NCBI GenBank assembly: GCA_040757775.1
Contig: JBFLWQ010000006.1
Location: forward strand, 85,256-149,255
Length of the DNA: 64,000 nucleotides
Source: Thermodesulfobacteriota bacterium
GTDB taxonomy: Bacteria; Desulfobacterota; UBA8473
Direction of reading: 5' to 3'
In this document: piece by piece, positions 1-8,232 of the stretch
Position numbering within the stretch: position 1 is the stretch's first letter
How the letters are laid out: each line of letters opens with the position of its first letter
Notes under the pieces: model-generated
The model's database searches: none
What the model was told of the DNA's origin: nothing
What the model saw: the letters and a program-made list of their open reading frames with translations, nothing else
Made by a program: the position numbers and the translations under genes

Positions 1-2
1 TT

Positions 3-554
3 CTACAGAATCTTGTGGAAAATGGAAAAGTAAAACCATGCAAAACGGTAGAGCTGGGGTGCGGGGCGGGGAATTATGTCATTTATTTATCACGTATGGG
101 GTTTAAAGCTACTGGTGTAGATTTTTCAGACACTGCAATTGAAATTGCAAAAAACTCTTCAAAAGCAAAAGGAGTAGACTGTAATTTTATCAAGGCAGAT
201 GTTCTTGGTGATTTAGATGAAATTCAAGGTACATTCGATTTTGTATTTGATTGGGAGTTGTTGCATCATATTTTTCCGGAATCAAGAAAGAAGTATTTAG
301 ACAATGTATACAAATTGCTTAATCAGGAAGGGCGCTATTTATCAGTTTTCTTCAGTGAGGACAGCCCTCAATTCGGCGGTGAAGGTAAATACAGAAAGAC
401 CCCTCTTGATACTGTGTTATATTTCTCGTCCGAAGGCGAGATGGAAGTGCTATTTGACCCTATTTTTAAAATTGAGGAACTGAAAACAGTTGAAATCGAG
501 GGTAAGTTCGGAGTTCATAAAGCCATCCATGCATTTCTAACAAAAAGGCCATAA
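3..554 (+). CDS. Class I SAM-dependent methyltransferase (5' partial)
   Basis: The reading frame is open to the left edge of the window, so the gene starts outside it; the GTG at 15 is only the first internal start codon. The protein shows motif I of Rossmann-fold methyltransferases (VELGCGAGNYV), an acidic residue closing strand 2 (GVDFSD) and the later motif FDFVFDWELLHHI. It therefore should transfer a methyl group from S-adenosylmethionine; the acceptor cannot be told. It resembles the TehB/thiopurine methyltransferase-like group in length and layout. It lies upstream of the Pho box and is not obviously part of the phosphate operon. Confidence 0.8.
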   Translation, partial: LQNLVENGKVKPCKTVELGCGAGNYVIYLSRMGFKATGVDFSDTAIEIAKNSSKAKGVDCNFIKADVLGDLDEIQGTFDFVFDWELLHHIFPESRKKYLDNVYKLLNQEGRYLSVFFSEDSPQFGGEGKYRKTPLDTVLYFSSEGEMEVLFDPIFKIEELKTVEIEGKFGVHKAIHAFLTKRP

Positions 555-626
555 TCAGCTAATAAACTGATTGAAAGATATGCCTCTCAAAACCCAACCT
601 AAAGAGCCCACCAGTTTTAATCGAAT

Positions 627-670
627 CTTAACACTATTGTAACACAACTGTAACATCTCTCTGATATAAG
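627..670 (+). promoter_or_regulatory. Pho box and promoter of the pst operon
   Basis: Three 7-base direct repeats, CTTAACA (627-633), TGTAACA (638-644) and TGTAACA (649-655), are separated by exactly 4 bases, giving the 11-base period of PhoB-binding Pho boxes. A TATAAG-like -10 element (665-670) begins 10 bases after the last repeat, where PhoB replaces -35 recognition. pstS starts 50 bases further on. The site fits autogenous control, since phoB and phoR lie at the end of the same gene run. Confidence 0.8.
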
Positions 671-719
671 GAAGAAAATAAAAAACAGAGTAAAACAAAC
701 AATAAGGAGAGATTAAAGA

Positions 720-1736
720 ATGAATAAAATACTATCTGTTTTTACTGTATTGGCAGTCAGTCTTCTGTCCTTTGGCAACTCATTTGCTGATGATACCAAG
801 CTAAATGGTGCAGGGGCATCATTTCCCTATCCTGTTTATTCTGCATGGGCATATGACTATAGCAAGATTAGCGGGGTAAAACTCAACTATCAGTCTATAG
901 GTTCAGGCGGAGGAATAAGACAGATTATAAACAGAACCGTTGATTTTGGAGCCTCTGATGCGCCTCTCAAACCGGATGAACTAGAGAAAGACAACCTACT
1001 CCAATTCCCTGCTGTCATTGGAGGGGTTGTCATCGTGGTTAATATACCTGGTATAAAGGCAGGCGAACTGAGGCTCGATTCGAATGTGCTCTCCAAGGTC
1101 TATCTTGGAGAGATAAGTTACTGGGATGATGGGAAGATAAAGCAACTAAATCCGGGTAAAGCGCTCCTTCATAAAAAGATCACCGTTGTCCATAGATCCG
1201 ATGGATCAGGTACAACCGCTATATTCACCGATTACCTGAGCGCTGTGTCTTCCGACTGGAAAGAAAAGGTTGGTGCAGGAACATCTGTAAAATGGACTGT
1301 TGGTATCGGCGGCAAGGGTAACGAAGGTGTAGCAAACTATGTAAAGAGGGTTGGGCATTCTATAGGATATGTTGAATTTGCTTATGCAAAGGAGAATAAT
1401 CTTAGCTATACACTCCTGAAAAACTCTTCAGGCAATTTTGTTGAGCCTGGTTTTGAGAGTTTTGAGGATGCAGCACGTTCGGCTAACTTTGACCCGAAAA
1501 AAGACTTCTATCTATGGCTGAACAATGCCCCTGGTAAGAATGCATGGCCTATAGCAGGTGCAACATTTATACTCCTTGCAAAGGAGAAAAAAGAGTCGAA
1601 TATCAATGTGGTTAAGTTCTATGACTGGGCATTTAAAAAAGGGGATCAGACAGCTAAAAGACTTATATACATTCCTTTGCCATTGTCGTTGAAGAATAAG
1701 ATTCGAGGATACTGGAAAACCAATCGCGTTTATTGA
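720..1736 (+). CDS. pstS: Phosphate ABC transporter, phosphate-binding protein PstS
   Basis: Periplasmic protein that captures phosphate for the PstCAB transporter. A signal peptide covers about residues 1-24 (MNKILSVFTVLAVSLLSF, cleavage near SFADD). The mature start LNGAGASFPYPVYSAW and the motifs IGSGGGIRQ, DFGASDAPL and HRSDGSGTT are the phosphate-binding segments of the PstS family. Length, 338 residues, is usual. The ATG follows a good ribosome site (AAGGAGAG). First gene of the pst-pho run and directly behind the Pho box, so it should be induced by phosphate limitation. Confidence 0.97.
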   Translation: MNKILSVFTVLAVSLLSFGNSFADDTKLNGAGASFPYPVYSAWAYDYSKISGVKLNYQSIGSGGGIRQIINRTVDFGASDAPLKPDELEKDNLLQFPAVIGGVVIVVNIPGIKAGELRLDSNVLSKVYLGEISYWDDGKIKQLNPGKALLHKKITVVHRSDGSGTTAIFTDYLSAVSSDWKEKVGAGTSVKWTVGIGGKGNEGVANYVKRVGHSIGYVEFAYAKENNLSYTLLKNSSGNFVEPGFESFEDAARSANFDPKKDFYLWLNNAPGKNAWPIAGATFILLAKEKKESNINVVKFYDWAFKKGDQTAKRLIYIPLPLSLKNKIRGYWKTNRVY

Positions 1737-1751
1737 AATGAGGATGGATAT

Positions 1752-2690
1752 TTGATAACACGTTCAAAGAAAAATTTTGTTGACATATTCTTCCTGTCCA
1801 TTAGTGCCATTGCGTCCTTGTCGGTTCTCCTGTTGATTATAGGAATCCTGTATGTGTTAATCTCGGAATCATCTCCTGCAATAGAGAAATTTGGTGTATG
1901 GCGATTCATCTCTTCAACAGACTGGAACCCGGTAAAAGGGTCATTTGGAGCAGCTACAACTCTCTTTGGAACAGCGATAACAACTGTATTATCCATACTA
2001 ATAGCTGTACCTGTAGCAATTGGCATTGCCATATTTGTAACCGAGATAGCACCAAGCTTCCTTAAAGGACCAATTGGCGCTGCCATAGAACTACTGGCAG
2101 CTATACCAAGCATAATATACGGAATGTGGGGACTCTTTACCCTCGCACCTATAATGTCCAACTATATAGAGCCGGCCCTCCAGAAGAGCTTTGGCAGGCT
2201 TCCCTTTGTTGGGATGCTCTTCGAAGGCACACCCATGGGTATAGACCTCTTGACAGCGAGTGTTATTTTAAGTATCATGATTATTCCCTTTACTGCCAGT
2301 ATCTCAAGAGACGCATTTAACCTTACACCTACTGTAACAAAAGAATCTGCCTATGCACTTGGTGCAACAAAATGGGAAGTCGTTAAGAATGTAGTGATCC
2401 CCTATTCTAAGCTTGGTGTATTTGGTGGTATTGTCCTTTCTCTTGGAAGGGCACTTGGTGAAACCATGGCAGTTGCTTTTGTCCTGGGTAATAATCATCA
2501 GATAACTGCGTCTCTTTTCGATGCTGCAGCAACTATAACCGTAACGCTGGCAAATGAGTTTACCGAAGCAGATTCAGATATATATCTTTCATCTTTATTT
2601 TACCTTGCCCTAATCCTTTTTGTAATGAGTTTTGTAGTCCTTGCAATAGCAAAGTTTTTTATTCTAAAGACTGAAAAGGGGATTAAATAA
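1752..2690 (+). CDS. pstC: Phosphate ABC transporter permease PstC
   Basis: Inner-membrane permease subunit of the high-affinity phosphate importer. Six hydrophobic segments are visible. The cytoplasmic loop that docks the ATPase lies around residues 195-225 (ESAYALGATKWEVVKNVVIPYSK), with the EAA-type motif. The start is a TTG behind a GAGGATGG ribosome site, since the nearby ATG codons run into a stop. Its stop overlaps the pstA start (TAATG), indicating translational coupling. The length of 312 residues is typical. Confidence 0.96.
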   Translation: MITRSKKNFVDIFFLSISAIASLSVLLLIIGILYVLISESSPAIEKFGVWRFISSTDWNPVKGSFGAATTLFGTAITTVLSILIAVPVAIGIAIFVTEIAPSFLKGPIGAAIELLAAIPSIIYGMWGLFTLAPIMSNYIEPALQKSFGRLPFVGMLFEGTPMGIDLLTASVILSIMIIPFTASISRDAFNLTPTVTKESAYALGATKWEVVKNVVIPYSKLGVFGGIVLSLGRALGETMAVAFVLGNNHQITASLFDAAATITVTLANEFTEADSDIYLSSLFYLALILFVMSFVVLAIAKFFILKTEKGIK

Positions 2691-3544
2691 TGAACACGGC
2701 TCAGGTCAGAAAATTGAAGAATGGTATTGCCCTCACGGTCTGTACCCTTGCCGCCTTTCTTGGTCTCTTCTGGCTTTTTTTTATAATCTGGGATGTCTTT
2801 TTTAATGGGATAGGCGGTCTGAATCTCGCTCTTTTTATGAACGACCCTGTCCCTCCCGGTTTAGAAGGTGGTGGTTTGAGAAATGCCTTTGTGGGCCACC
2901 TGATGATAACTTTCTTTGCCACCCTGATAGGTGTCCCAATAGGGATTTTGGGGGGAACATTCCTTGCAGAATATGCCCGGGGAAGAAAGATTGCGAGGTT
3001 GATAAGTGTGTTATCCGACATAATGGTGAGCGTCCCTTCCATAGTGATAGGAACGTTTATCTATGCGGTAATTGTTAAGCCTGTGGGTCATTTTAGCGGG
3101 TGGGCAGGTGCAGTGGCGCTTGCAATCATAATGATTCCAGTTGTCTTAAGGACAACAGAAGACATGCTCTCTCTTGTACCATGGACACTGAGAGAGGCTG
3201 CATTTGCTCTCGGCGCACCATACTACAAGGTAATTATTCATGTAATTTATAGAGCGGCGGCGGCAGGGATTCTTACAGGAATACTCCTGTCAATAGCCCG
3301 TGTGGTGGGGGAAACTGCACCGTTACTCTTTACATCCTTTAACAACTCATTTTTCTCGGCAAATATGAATGAGCCTGTCTCATCCCTTACAGTAAGTATA
3401 TTTCAGTATGCTATGGGGCCTTACGATAGCTGGCATAGCCAGGCATGGGCATCATCACTTATGATAACTGTATTTATACTGGTGCTCGCAGTTTTGGGCA
3501 GGCTATTACTTGCATGGAGATACGGTAAGAGACCAACAATATGA
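2690..3544 (+). CDS. pstA: Phosphate ABC transporter permease PstA
   Basis: Second membrane subunit of the phosphate importer, forming a heterodimer with PstC. Hydrophobic segments alternate with a docking loop near residues 165-190 ([20 protein letters not shown]). The motif [13 protein letters not shown] is characteristic of PstA. It overlaps pstC by one base and pstB by four bases (ATGA), so all three are probably translated together. Confidence 0.96.
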   Translation: MNTAQVRKLKNGIALTVCTLAAFLGLFWLFFIIWDVFFNGIGGLNLALFMNDPVPPGLEGGGLRNAFVGHLMITFFATLIGVPIGILGGTFLAEYARGRKIARLISVLSDIMVSVPSIVIGTFIYAVIVKPVGHFSGWAGAVALAIIMIPVVLRTTEDMLSLVPWTLREAAFALGAPYYKVIIHVIYRAAAAGILTGILLSIARVVGETAPLLFTSFNNSFFSANMNEPVSSLTVSIFQYAMGPYDSWHSQAWASSLMITVFILVLAVLGRLLLAWRYGKRPTI

Positions 3545-4308
3545 ATGATAATAATGTCAAGATAGAGGTAAAGAGACTCCATTTCTGCTACTCAGGTTGT
3601 AAGCACACCTTGGAGGACATCTCGCTTTCTGTGTACAAAAACACGGTTACAGCCCTTATCGGGCCTTCTGGTTGTGGAAAGACCACATTCCTCCGATGTC
3701 TTAACAGGATGCATGACCTTTATCCAGGTAATCGCTATGAAGGTGAGATATGGATAGATAACAAGAATATCCTTGAAAAAGATATAGATCACATAGGATT
3801 AAGGAGCAAGATTGGCATGGTCTTCCAAAAACCTACACCATTTCCCATGTCAATCTTTGAGAACATCGCGTTCGGTCTTAAGCTTATGGGTATAAGAAAA
3901 AAAACTGAAATTGCCGATAGGGTTGAAAAGGCTCTAAAGGATGCCGCCCTGTGGGAAGAGATAGGGGACAAACTGAATAACTTTGCCCTCTCCCTTTCAG
4001 GTGGTCAGCAGCAAAGGTTATGTATTGCAAGAGCAATAGCCGTAGAACCCGAGGTCATTCTGATGGATGAGCCCTGTTCAGCCCTCGACCCCATTGCTAC
4101 CGCAAAGATAGAGGACCTGATCGCAGAATTAACGAAGAGATATACTGTTGTTATAGTAACCCACAATATGCAGCAGGCAGCCAGAGTATCGGAATATGCA
4201 GGATTTTTCATGATGGGGAAGTTGATTGAGTTTGATACAACCCAAAAGATATTCACAGCCCCGTCAAACAAAATGACAGAGGACTATATCACAGGAAGGT
4301 TTGGATAA
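3541..4308 (+). CDS. pstB: Phosphate ABC transporter ATP-binding protein PstB
   Basis: ATPase that powers phosphate import. Walker A is GPSGCGKTT (about residues 42-50), the Q-loop is [13 protein letters not shown], the ABC signature is LSGGQQQR, Walker B is VILMDEP and the switch histidine is in VTHNMQQA. The phrase [11 protein letters not shown] is specific for PstB within the ABC family. The gene overlaps pstA by four bases. At 255 residues it has the usual length. Confidence 0.97.
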   Translation: MNDNNVKIEVKRLHFCYSGCKHTLEDISLSVYKNTVTALIGPSGCGKTTFLRCLNRMHDLYPGNRYEGEIWIDNKNILEKDIDHIGLRSKIGMVFQKPTPFPMSIFENIAFGLKLMGIRKKTEIADRVEKALKDAALWEEIGDKLNNFALSLSGGQQQRLCIARAIAVEPEVILMDEPCSALDPIATAKIEDLIAELTKRYTVVIVTHNMQQAARVSEYAGFFMMGKLIEFDTTQKIFTAPSNKMTEDYITGRFG

Positions 4309-4316
4309 GATTATTT

Positions 4317-4347
4317 CCCCCTCTGCCTTGATGGGAGAGGGTGAATA
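4317..4347. repeat. Dispersed palindromic repeat, family A copy 1
   Basis: A GC-rich element between pstB and phoU, with the arms CCCTCT and AGAGGG around GATGG. A longer copy of the same element (CTCGATGGGAGAGGGTTGGG and following) lies at 56171-56210, 52 kb away, so this is a dispersed intergenic repeat and not a gene-specific terminator. In RNA it could still form a small hairpin that separates phoU expression from pstB. Confidence 0.6.
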
Positions 4348-4368
4348 CGAAAAAGAGGATGAAAGACC

Positions 4369-5046
4369 ATGGAAAGACAATTTGAGAAAGAATTGCAGGA
4401 TTTAAGGGAAAATTTATTGAAGATGGGTACTCTGGTTGAAGAAGCCATTGCCAATGCAGTGAAATCTCTGGTTGAGCGGGATTCTGATTTGGCAAGGAGA
4501 ACTATCGAGTGTGACTGTCAGATAGACCAACTGGAGGTGAAACTGGAGGAAAAGGCTGTTAGACTTTTAGCCCTGAGACAACCCATGGCACGAGACTTAA
4601 GGTTTATTATAAAGAGTGTAAAAATAATTGCATCCCTTGAGAGGATTGGAGACCACGCTGTTAATATCTCTGAAAGGGCACTGGAGCTGAATAAAGAACC
4701 CCCATTAAAACCGTATATCGATATTCCAATAATGGCAAGGGCAGCTCAAATGATGCTAAAAGAAGCGCTGGATGCATTTATCAACGAGGATACAGCCCTA
4801 GCATTCAAGGTATGCCACGACGACCAGCTAATAGATGATTTGGATGACCAGATACTACGAGAACTGTTGACGTTTATGATGGAAGACCCGCACACCATAA
4901 CAAGGGCTGTCAGGATAATCCAGATATCCAAATATTTAGAAAGGATCGGCGATCTTGCCACCAATATCGCAGAAAGTATTATCTACATGGTTGAAGCCAG
5001 GGATATAAGACACGGGGGTTACATAAAGGAGGATACAACAAAATAA
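4369..5046 (+). CDS. phoU: Phosphate signalling regulator PhoU
   Basis: Cytoplasmic helical protein that links the Pst transporter to the PhoR kinase and damps the Pho response when phosphate is plentiful. It shows two PhoU repeats, each a three-helix bundle; the metal-binding signature occurs as ERIGDHAVNI in the first half and ERIGDLATNI in the second, the E-x-x-x-D pattern of the family. Its 225 residues are normal length. It sits between pstB and phoBR, the usual arrangement. Confidence 0.96.
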   Translation: MERQFEKELQDLRENLLKMGTLVEEAIANAVKSLVERDSDLARRTIECDCQIDQLEVKLEEKAVRLLALRQPMARDLRFIIKSVKIIASLERIGDHAVNISERALELNKEPPLKPYIDIPIMARAAQMMLKEALDAFINEDTALAFKVCHDDQLIDDLDDQILRELLTFMMEDPHTITRAVRIIQISKYLERIGDLATNIAESIIYMVEARDIRHGGYIKEDTTK

Positions 5047-5108
5047 AGATTTGGATTTGTCAGTCAAAAGTGCTATTATTGTCCCTCCATCATTCCTTTT
5101 GCGCTGCA

Positions 5109-5264
5109 AGGGTTCGAGGGGTCGAGGATTCCAGGATTCGAGAGCCTACAACAGCATGCTTTAGCTTGCTGCAGCGGCCTAAAGCCCGCTGTTGTAGCCT
5201 GCTGTTGATTCCCTTGATCACTTGACCCCTTGAACCCTCAAGCCATCCCGACAAGTCGGGATGG
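5109..5264. repeat. Nested palindromic repeat cluster between phoU and phoB
   Basis: Three inverted repeats are packed in 156 bases. The outer arms are AGGGTTCGAGGGGTCGA (5109-5125) and TTGACCCCTTGAACCCT (5222-5238). Inside is a hairpin with the arms CTACAACAGC (5146-5155) and GCTGTTGTAG (5188-5197). At the right end is a 22-base palindrome with 10-base arms CCATCCCGAC and GTCGGGATGG (5243-5264). The right outer arm resembles the tract at 46876-46917, so these are dispersed elements. They may form strong RNA structure ahead of phoB. Confidence 0.75.
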
Positions 5265-5284
5265 TAGTTGATATAAATAAAGCT

Positions 5285-5989
5285 ATGGCCAAAGAGAAAA
5301 TCCTCGTAGTGGATGACGAGCGAGACATCATAGAGCTGATAAAATATAATCTGGAGATGGAAGGTTTCCGGATAAGTTATGCATACAATGGAGAAGATGC
5401 CTTAAGACTGGCTAAAAGAGAACCTCCTGATTTATTTATCCTGGATTTAATGCTTCCAGAAATGGACGGTCTTGAGGTCTGCCGAGTCCTTAAAAAGGAG
5501 ACTAAGACAAATCATATCCCCGTTATTATGCTAACAGCAAAAACAGGGGAACCGGATATTGTTGTTGGATTGGAGCTGGGTGCAGATGACTATATTACAA
5601 AACCCTTCAGCACAAGGGAGTTGGTAGCAAGAGTAAAAGCGGTCCTAAGGAGGGGTTCCAGGCACAGAGACCTCAAGGAAAAACTCGTATTTGGCAACCT
5701 GGAAGTAGATTCGACTAACTATAGGGTTACCTGGAGGGGTAACTTCCTTGACCTCACGCCGACCGAATTTAAATTATTCTTTTTCTTGGTTCAAAGGCAA
5801 GGACTGGTTATGACACGACAACAAATCCTGGATGGAGTTTTAGGAGACGAAGCCTTTGTAACCGACAGGGCAGTTGACGTTCATATCAGAAGGCTTCGGA
5901 TGAAATTGAAGGGAGCTTCTCCCTGTATTATCACCAGAAGAGGTATAGGCTATATGTTCCAGGCTGATATCGCTGAAGAAGAAGCCTGA
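5285..5989 (+). CDS. phoB: Phosphate regulon response regulator PhoB
   Basis: OmpR/PhoB-family transcription factor. The receiver domain fills the first 120 residues with the acidic pocket VVDDERD, the phosphoacceptor aspartate in FILDLMLPEMDG (D54 from this start), TA in VIMLTAK and lysine in ITKPFS. The winged helix follows, with DLTPTEFKLF and the recognition-helix region VDVHIRRLRMKL. I prefer the ATG at 5285 (MAKEKILVVDDE) to the one at 5261, because the latter lies in a dispersed palindrome; neither has a clear ribosome site. The partner kinase PhoR follows 18 bases downstream. Confidence 0.93.
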   Translation: MAKEKILVVDDERDIIELIKYNLEMEGFRISYAYNGEDALRLAKREPPDLFILDLMLPEMDGLEVCRVLKKETKTNHIPVIMLTAKTGEPDIVVGLELGADDYITKPFSTRELVARVKAVLRRGSRHRDLKEKLVFGNLEVDSTNYRVTWRGNFLDLTPTEFKLFFFLVQRQGLVMTRQQILDGVLGDEAFVTDRAVDVHIRRLRMKLKGASPCIITRRGIGYMFQADIAEEEA

Positions 5990-6007
5990 ATCAATAAAAA
6001 CAGGAAT

Positions 6008-7786
6008 ATGTCAAATCTCAAAATAGTATGGAAACTCTTTTTAACACAAACCTCCCTTATAATCATCTCTTTATTAACTATAGGCATGTACGCCGGCATA
6101 TCCCTTAAAGAGCATTATCTCGAACAATTAGTCCCCCAACTTACTACCAACGCTACTCTGATCAGAGATATAGTGGCTAAAGAACTTATTGATGGAAGAA
6201 GGGATACTATTGATTTTCTTACCAAGAAACTGGGCAGCGAAATCCATATGAGGGCTACAATTGTTGACACTGCAGGGATTGTGCTGGGAGATTCTGAAAA
6301 AAACCCTCTAAAAATGGAAACCCATCTGGATAGGCCCGAAATAAGAGAGGCATTAAGGGGAAAGGTTGGTAAAAGAATCCGGTATAGTGAAACCTTGAAA
6401 ACGGAGATGATGTATCTTGCCCTGCCTGTTGAGATTAAAGATCGAACTATCGGAGTAGTCAGGGTCTCCCTTTCTCTGAGCGAGGTGGAAAAAATGGGGA
6501 AACATATCTATGGAGTGATTGTTTGGGGAGCTATCATTGCTGCCCTGATCTCTCTCGGCATAGGATTTATGTTAGCCAGAAGGATGGGCAAACCTCTCAC
6601 CCAGATGACCTTGGCGGCCCGAAAAATGGCCAGGGGAGATTTTTCAGAACTGATAAGAACAGACTCAAAGGATGAGATAGGGGATCTTGCCCGTTCTTTC
6701 AACACAATGAGCATTGAGCTTCAAAACAAGATTGAGACCCTAACCAAACAGATAGGTGAAAAACAGGCAATACTGAGCGGGATGGTTGAAGGGGTGGTAG
6801 CCATTGACCGGGATAGACGGGTCATGCTTTTCAATTCAGCAGCCGAGGAGATTTTTGACATCCCTTCCAGTAAAGCATTGGGCAGATTTCACTGGGAGGT
6901 AATCCGCCATAGTAGCTTGAATCCCCTCTTTCAGGAGGTTTTGGAGACTGGGGCTCCAAAAATGGAAGAAATTATCCTCCAATATGGAGGGGAAAGGATA
7001 TTACGTGTTCAGGCGGCGGCTATCCCGGACGAGGAAGGTAACCCCTGGGCAATGGTAGCGGTTTTCCATGATATTACTCAGATCAGGGACCTTGAGAGGG
7101 TAAGGAAGGAATTTGTGGCAAATGTATCCCATGAACTACGTACCCCCCTTACCTCTATCAAAGGCTTTGTAGAAACCTTGAGAAACGGGACAGTCAGCGA
7201 TCCAGAAAAAAGTCTCAGGTTTCTTGAAATAATTGAGAAACATACTGAAAGGCTCAATCGACTCATTACCGACCTCCTGAATCTCTCTCAAATTGAAAGT
7301 GGAAAGATAGGGATGAACCTCAAGCCTGTATATTTGGTGGACGTAGTATCCAGGGTAATTTCTAACTTCAAGGAGATAGCAGAACAGAAAGGTCAAAATA
7401 TCAAGATGAATATACCTTCTGCTTTACCACATGTTTTGGCTGATGAAGGAAGAATAGAAACAGTTATGGAAAACCTCATTGACAATGCGGTAAAATACAC
7501 CCCTGACCACGGAGAGATTACTATTTCCGCGTTCGATAAAGATGATGGCATCCAGATAGAAATAGCCGATACTGGAATGGGGATTCCCCCTAAGGACCTT
7601 CCACGGATCTTTGAACGTTTTTACAGGGTAGATAAAGCCAGGTCCAGGGAGTTAGGAGGAACTGGGTTGGGTTTATCCATCGCAAAACACATCATAGAGG
7701 CCCATGGTGGCAATGTAGGAGCCGAGAGTGAAGTTGGAAAAGGGTCAAGATTTATCTTTAACCTGTCAAAAAGTCCCTTAACATAA
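6008..7786 (+). CDS. phoR: Phosphate regulon sensor histidine kinase PhoR
   Basis: Membrane sensor kinase for PhoB. An N-terminal membrane helix (about residues 10-30) and a second near 165-190 bracket an extracytoplasmic sensor region. A HAMP domain (about 190-240), a PAS domain (about 255-365), the dimerisation/phosphoacceptor helix with H375 in FVANVSHELRTPL and an ATPase domain with N (ENLIDNAVKYT), G1 (DTGMGIP), F (FERFYR) and G2 (GTGLGLSI) boxes follow. The 592 residues exceed the E. coli PhoR length because of the extracytoplasmic domain, common in this lineage. It is last in the run. Confidence 0.93.
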   Translation: MSNLKIVWKLFLTQTSLIIISLLTIGMYAGISLKEHYLEQLVPQLTTNATLIRDIVAKELIDGRRDTIDFLTKKLGSEIHMRATIVDTAGIVLGDSEKNPLKMETHLDRPEIREALRGKVGKRIRYSETLKTEMMYLALPVEIKDRTIGVVRVSLSLSEVEKMGKHIYGVIVWGAIIAALISLGIGFMLARRMGKPLTQMTLAARKMARGDFSELIRTDSKDEIGDLARSFNTMSIELQNKIETLTKQIGEKQAILSGMVEGVVAIDRDRRVMLFNSAAEEIFDIPSSKALGRFHWEVIRHSSLNPLFQEVLETGAPKMEEIILQYGGERILRVQAAAIPDEEGNPWAMVAVFHDITQIRDLERVRKEFVANVSHELRTPLTSIKGFVETLRNGTVSDPEKSLRFLEIIEKHTERLNRLITDLLNLSQIESGKIGMNLKPVYLVDVVSRVISNFKEIAEQKGQNIKMNIPSALPHVLADEGRIETVMENLIDNAVKYTPDHGEITISAFDKDDGIQIEIADTGMGIPPKDLPRIFERFYRVDKARSRELGGTGLGLSIAKHIIEAHGGNVGAESEVGKGSRFIFNLSKSPLT

Positions 7787-7854
7787 AAAATGTTAGATTT
7801 TTCACTCTGAATAGGGTATTAATAGTTTTAGTATTCTTTTTTCGACACATATAC

Positions 7855-7883
7855 TTGAAAAAGTAGAGTACCGTAATTATAGT
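7855..7883 (+). promoter_or_regulatory. Sigma-70 type promoter for the NifU-like gene
   Basis: TTGAAA (7855-7860) and TATAGT (7878-7883) are separated by 17 bases, each one mismatch from consensus. The AT-rich stretch lies between phoR and the small Fe-S gene that starts at 7923 behind AAAGGAGAG. Confidence 0.6.
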
Positions 7884-7922
7884 TATAATTACATACACAA
7901 AAAACAGAAAGGAGAGTTTAAG

Positions 7923-8141
7923 GTGAAGGAAAAAGTTGAAGAAGTATTGAACCAGATAAGACCTTCCTTGCAGGCAGACGGAGGAGATATTCAGTTAGTA
8001 GACGTTACTGATGGGGTAGTAAAGGTAGTTTTAACAGGAGCCTGTGGTTCATGTCCAATGTCTCAAATGACATTGAAAATGGGGGTAGAAAAGGCATTAA
8101 AAGAGAAAATTCCAGGAATCAAACAGGTTATTGCAATGTAA
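7923..8141 (+). CDS. NifU C-terminal-domain (Nfu-type) iron-sulfur carrier
   Basis: A 72-residue protein made only of the NifU C-terminal domain. It contains the conserved LQADGGDIQLVDV segment and the cluster-binding C-x-x-C in GACGSCPMSQMT. Such proteins carry and hand over [4Fe-4S] clusters. The GTG start follows an excellent ribosome site (AAAGGAGAG). A separate IscU/IscS pair lies at 31.3-33.0 kb, so scaffold and carrier functions are split in this genome. Family assignment is firm; the client proteins are unknown. Confidence 0.93.
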   Translation: MKEKVEEVLNQIRPSLQADGGDIQLVDVTDGVVKVVLTGACGSCPMSQMTLKMGVEKALKEKIPGIKQVIAM

Positions 8142-8232
8142 ATAAGAAAGAAGATGCAAGGATTATGGGAGAGGTAACCGCAAGAATTGGATACATAGGT
8201 TCTTCTTACTTACGAATATTTCAGGAGATAGT

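Noticed and set aside
1730..2161. 143-residue minus-strand frame within pstC
   Set aside because: It lies opposite a clear permease gene and shows no family pattern; a shadow frame.
5108..5130. GGGTTCGAGG word as a tRNA T-loop
   Set aside because: It belongs to the arm of the inverted repeat ahead of phoB and no tRNA cloverleaf surrounds it.
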